A stretch of DNA of 64,000 bases from positions 46,293 to 110,292 of the forward strand of contig NZ_JAEPQA010000018.1 in NCBI RefSeq assembly GCF_017640745.1, read 5' to 3'. The DNA comes from Nisaea sp. Lineage in GTDB: Bacteria > Pseudomonadota > Alphaproteobacteria > Thalassobaculales > Thalassobaculaceae. The notes below the pieces were generated by a model that saw only the letters and a list, made by a program, of their open reading frames with translations, was not told the origin of the DNA and ran no database searches. Shown piece by piece: positions 62,611-64,000 of the stretch (position 1 is its first letter; the number at the start of each line of letters is the position of its first letter). A program made the translations under genes and the position numbers.

Positions 62611-63349
62611 GGCCGGATCCCTCGCCACCGTCGGACACCTCGTCCTCGGGCTTCAGGTGGAAAATGACATAGATGACGATCAGAGTGAGGGCGAGAAGCG
62701 CCCAGGTCACCGCATAGCTCAGATGCTCGTTGCGGACATGGATCTTCGTATCCGCGCCGATCGGCATCCGGAACGGCCCCGGATCGCGCAGGCGGTCGAC
62801 GTAATAGGGTAGCACCGGGCCGAGATTGCGCGCGGTCCCCATCTCTGCCGTATCGACATAGAGCCAGACCTCGTTCTGCGGCTCGTTCTCCGGAACGAAA
62901 TAGCCTTTGACCCGGTCTTCCCGGATCAGTCCCTCGACGGTCTGCACGCCCTCGACATGCATCGGCTTGGTATCGACCGGGCCGAGCGCCTTTAGCTGGA
63001 TCCAGCCCCTGTTCACCAGGATGGTGCGGCCGTCCGTCAGCTTCATCGGCGTGATCAGGTGAAAGCCCGCATTGCCCTCGAACGGCTTGCCCGTGATCAG
63101 CAGTTCCTTGTCATGCAGATAGACGCCTTCGAGACGCACGCGCCGGTAACGCCAGTCCTCGATATTGTCGAGGACGTCAGGGGGACTGACCGGTGCTTCG
63201 GCCACGCGGGCTTCGAACTGCTCGATGATCCCCGTCTTCCAGATCAGGCGTTCGACCTGCCAGTAGCAGAGGCCGAGCATGAAAGCGGCGGCGAGGACAG
63301 TAAAGAAGGTGGCCCAGAAGGTCGGGCGAAACCTGCGATTGCCGAGCAT
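62600..63349 (-). CDS. SURF1-family cytochrome c oxidase assembly protein
   Basis: The 249-residue protein has two transmembrane segments, one near residues 9-30 and one near 212-235, enclosing a large periplasmic domain with WRYRRVRLEGVYLHDKELL, VNRGWIQ and the conserved NEHLSYAVTWALLA near the end. It helps insert haem a into subunit I of aa3-type oxidase. It follows the DUF983 gene and cox subunit III on the same strand, which fits. Confidence 0.93.
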   Translation of the reverse strand: MLGNRRFRPTFWATFFTVLAAAFMLGLCYWQVERLIWKTGIIEQFEARVAEAPVSPPDVLDNIEDWRYRRVRLEGVYLHDKELLITGKPFEGNAGFHLITPMKLTDGRTILVNRGWIQLKALGPVDTKPMHVEGVQTVEGLIREDRVKGYFVPENEPQNEVWLYVDTAEMGTARNLGPVLPYYVDRLRDPGPFRMPIGADTKIHVRNEHLSYAVTWALLALTLIVIYVIFHLKPEDEVSDGGEGSGRAQ

Positions 63350-63406
63350 GTTCTAATCCCAGACTGTGCCCCGTCGGAGCGGGACGGCCCGCTCCGTTGA
63401 CGCCGG

Positions 63407-63781
63407 CTAGGTCCCCGGCGGGCGGTGCGGTGTCTTGTGCTTGAATTGCAGCGCGATCGTATACGCTTTCAACGGCCGCAGCAGGGCCACGGTGCCGCCT
63501 AGGACCGCCGCGCTCCAGAGCACGGCATGTACCCATAGCGGCGGCTCGAACAGCGTCTCGATCCAGAGGGCCAGCGGCACGATGGTGCCCCCGAGCACGA
63601 AAATAATGAAGACAGCGGGACCGTCACCGCTGTCTTCGTTCTTCAGGTCCAGCCCGCAGTTCGGGCAGGCGTCGCGGACCTTGAGAAAGCCCTCGAAGAG
63701 GCTCCCCTTGCCACAGCGCGGACAGGTGCAGGAGAGCCCGGTCGAAAGCGGCGACAGCGGGGGATAGTAAGGCTCGCTCAC
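63407..63781 (-). CDS. DUF983-family protein of the cytochrome oxidase cluster
   Basis: A 124-residue protein with an N-terminal zinc-ribbon-like region with two CxxC pairs (CPRCGKG near 20-26 and CPNCGLDL near 39-46), then two transmembrane segments. DUF983 proteins are regularly encoded next to SURF1 and oxidase subunit genes and are thought to help assembly. The likely start is a GTG. It lies 57 bases upstream of surf1. Confidence 0.9.
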   Translation of the reverse strand: MSEPYYPPLSPLSTGLSCTCPRCGKGSLFEGFLKVRDACPNCGLDLKNEDSGDGPAVFIIFVLGGTIVPLALWIETLFEPPLWVHAVLWSAAVLGGTVALLRPLKAYTIALQFKHKTPHRPPGT

Positions 63782-63815
63782 GCGCTATCGTCCCGCATCG
63801 ATCCCATTGTGGCCG

Positions 63816-64000
63816 TCAGCCGCCCCACCAGTAGACGCAGACGAACAGGAACAGCCAGACCACGTCGACGAAGTGCCAGTACCAGGCTGCCGCCTCGAAG
63901 CCGAAATGATGGTCCGGCTTGAAGTGGCCGGCGCGGCCGCGGAACCAGCAGACCGCCAGGAAGGTGGTGCCGATGATCACGTGGAAGCCGTGGAAGCCGG
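63816..64000 (-). CDS. Cytochrome c oxidase subunit III, C-terminal part (5' end outside window)
   Basis: The visible 61 codons (read on the minus strand) end [21 protein letters not shown], the canonical C-terminus of haem-copper oxidase subunit III, preceded by [20 protein letters not shown] and HFGFEAAAW (the latter two quoted in part). The haem-copper partner subunits are presumably beyond the window. The stop is TGA at 63816-63818. It precedes DUF983 and surf1 in the same direction. Confidence 0.95.
   Translation of the reverse strand, partial: GFHGFHVIIGTTFLAVCWFRGRAGHFKPDHHFGFEAAAWYWHFVDVVWLFLFVCVYWWGG

Overview
The window is G+C-rich, gene-dense bacterial DNA with no rRNA, tRNA, CRISPR array or insertion sequence that I can see. 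Gene content and order (ribF-ileS-lspA-BamF-like lipoprotein; argD-argF-hslO; SURF1/DUF983/cox subunit III; two PAS_5-type proteins; an alphaproteobacterial double-domain dCTP deaminase) point to an alphaproteobacterium, most likely Rhodospirillales-like and aerobic. That placement is inference from gene families. No stretch longer than about 300 bases lacks a gene.

1-14.2 kb: mutL (cut by the window edge), pgi, a pair of M16 peptidases, then a five-gene oxyanion block (signal-less ModA-like protein, Mop molbindin, and a FecB/FecCD/ATPase transporter resembling MolABC), followed by bamF-like, lspA, ileS, ribF and a MaoC hydratase. The oxyanion block is divergent inside and interrupts a run of minus-strand housekeeping genes. 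14.2-20.8 kb: catabolic and envelope genes (2-keto-4-pentenoate hydratase family, PAS_5, amidase, Ldh-family dehydrogenase, GNAT, MscS) ending in a trypsin-fold/PDZ protein that has lost its whole catalytic triad.

20.9-25.5 kb: a patch of unrecognised small proteins plus a response regulator whose phosphorylatable Asp is Glu, then a D-2-hydroxyacid dehydrogenase and a second PAS_5 protein. 25.5-35.3 kb: ChaC, a LonB-type protease, a FemAB-like acyltransferase, LtnD-like and SDR dehydrogenases, a methyltransferase, a nucleotidyltransferase, an AbrB-type membrane protein and an acyl-CoA dehydrogenase. 35.4-36.8 kb: a matrixin-type zinc protease with RTX repeats, isolated between two terminator hairpins.

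36.8-50.4 kb: acs, recX, an ABC-2 permease without its ATPase, a Stf0 sulfotransferase, dCTP deaminase, a 56-residue orphan gene with its own terminator, argD-argF-hslO with a terminator-like hairpin in the argD leader, a lipoprotein, a peroxiredoxin, a DsbD/ScsB-type reductase and yqgE. 50.4-59.6 kb: a HigB/HigA-type toxin-antitoxin pair, an M20 amidohydrolase with LysR and AEC transporter, GNAT, an M16 processing peptidase coupled to thrC, a DUF1932 dehydrogenase, an Lrp regulator and a DUF6356 protein. 59.6-61.1 kb: a conspicuously A+T-rich two-gene islet (one exported and one membrane protein, neither recognised). 61.1-64 kb: M32 carboxypeptidase, SURF1, DUF983 and cytochrome c oxidase subunit III, running off the end.

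The best candidates for something new are the oxyanion block, the A+T-rich islet, the Asp-to-Glu response regulator with its unknown partner, the triad-less protease homologue, and the argD leader.
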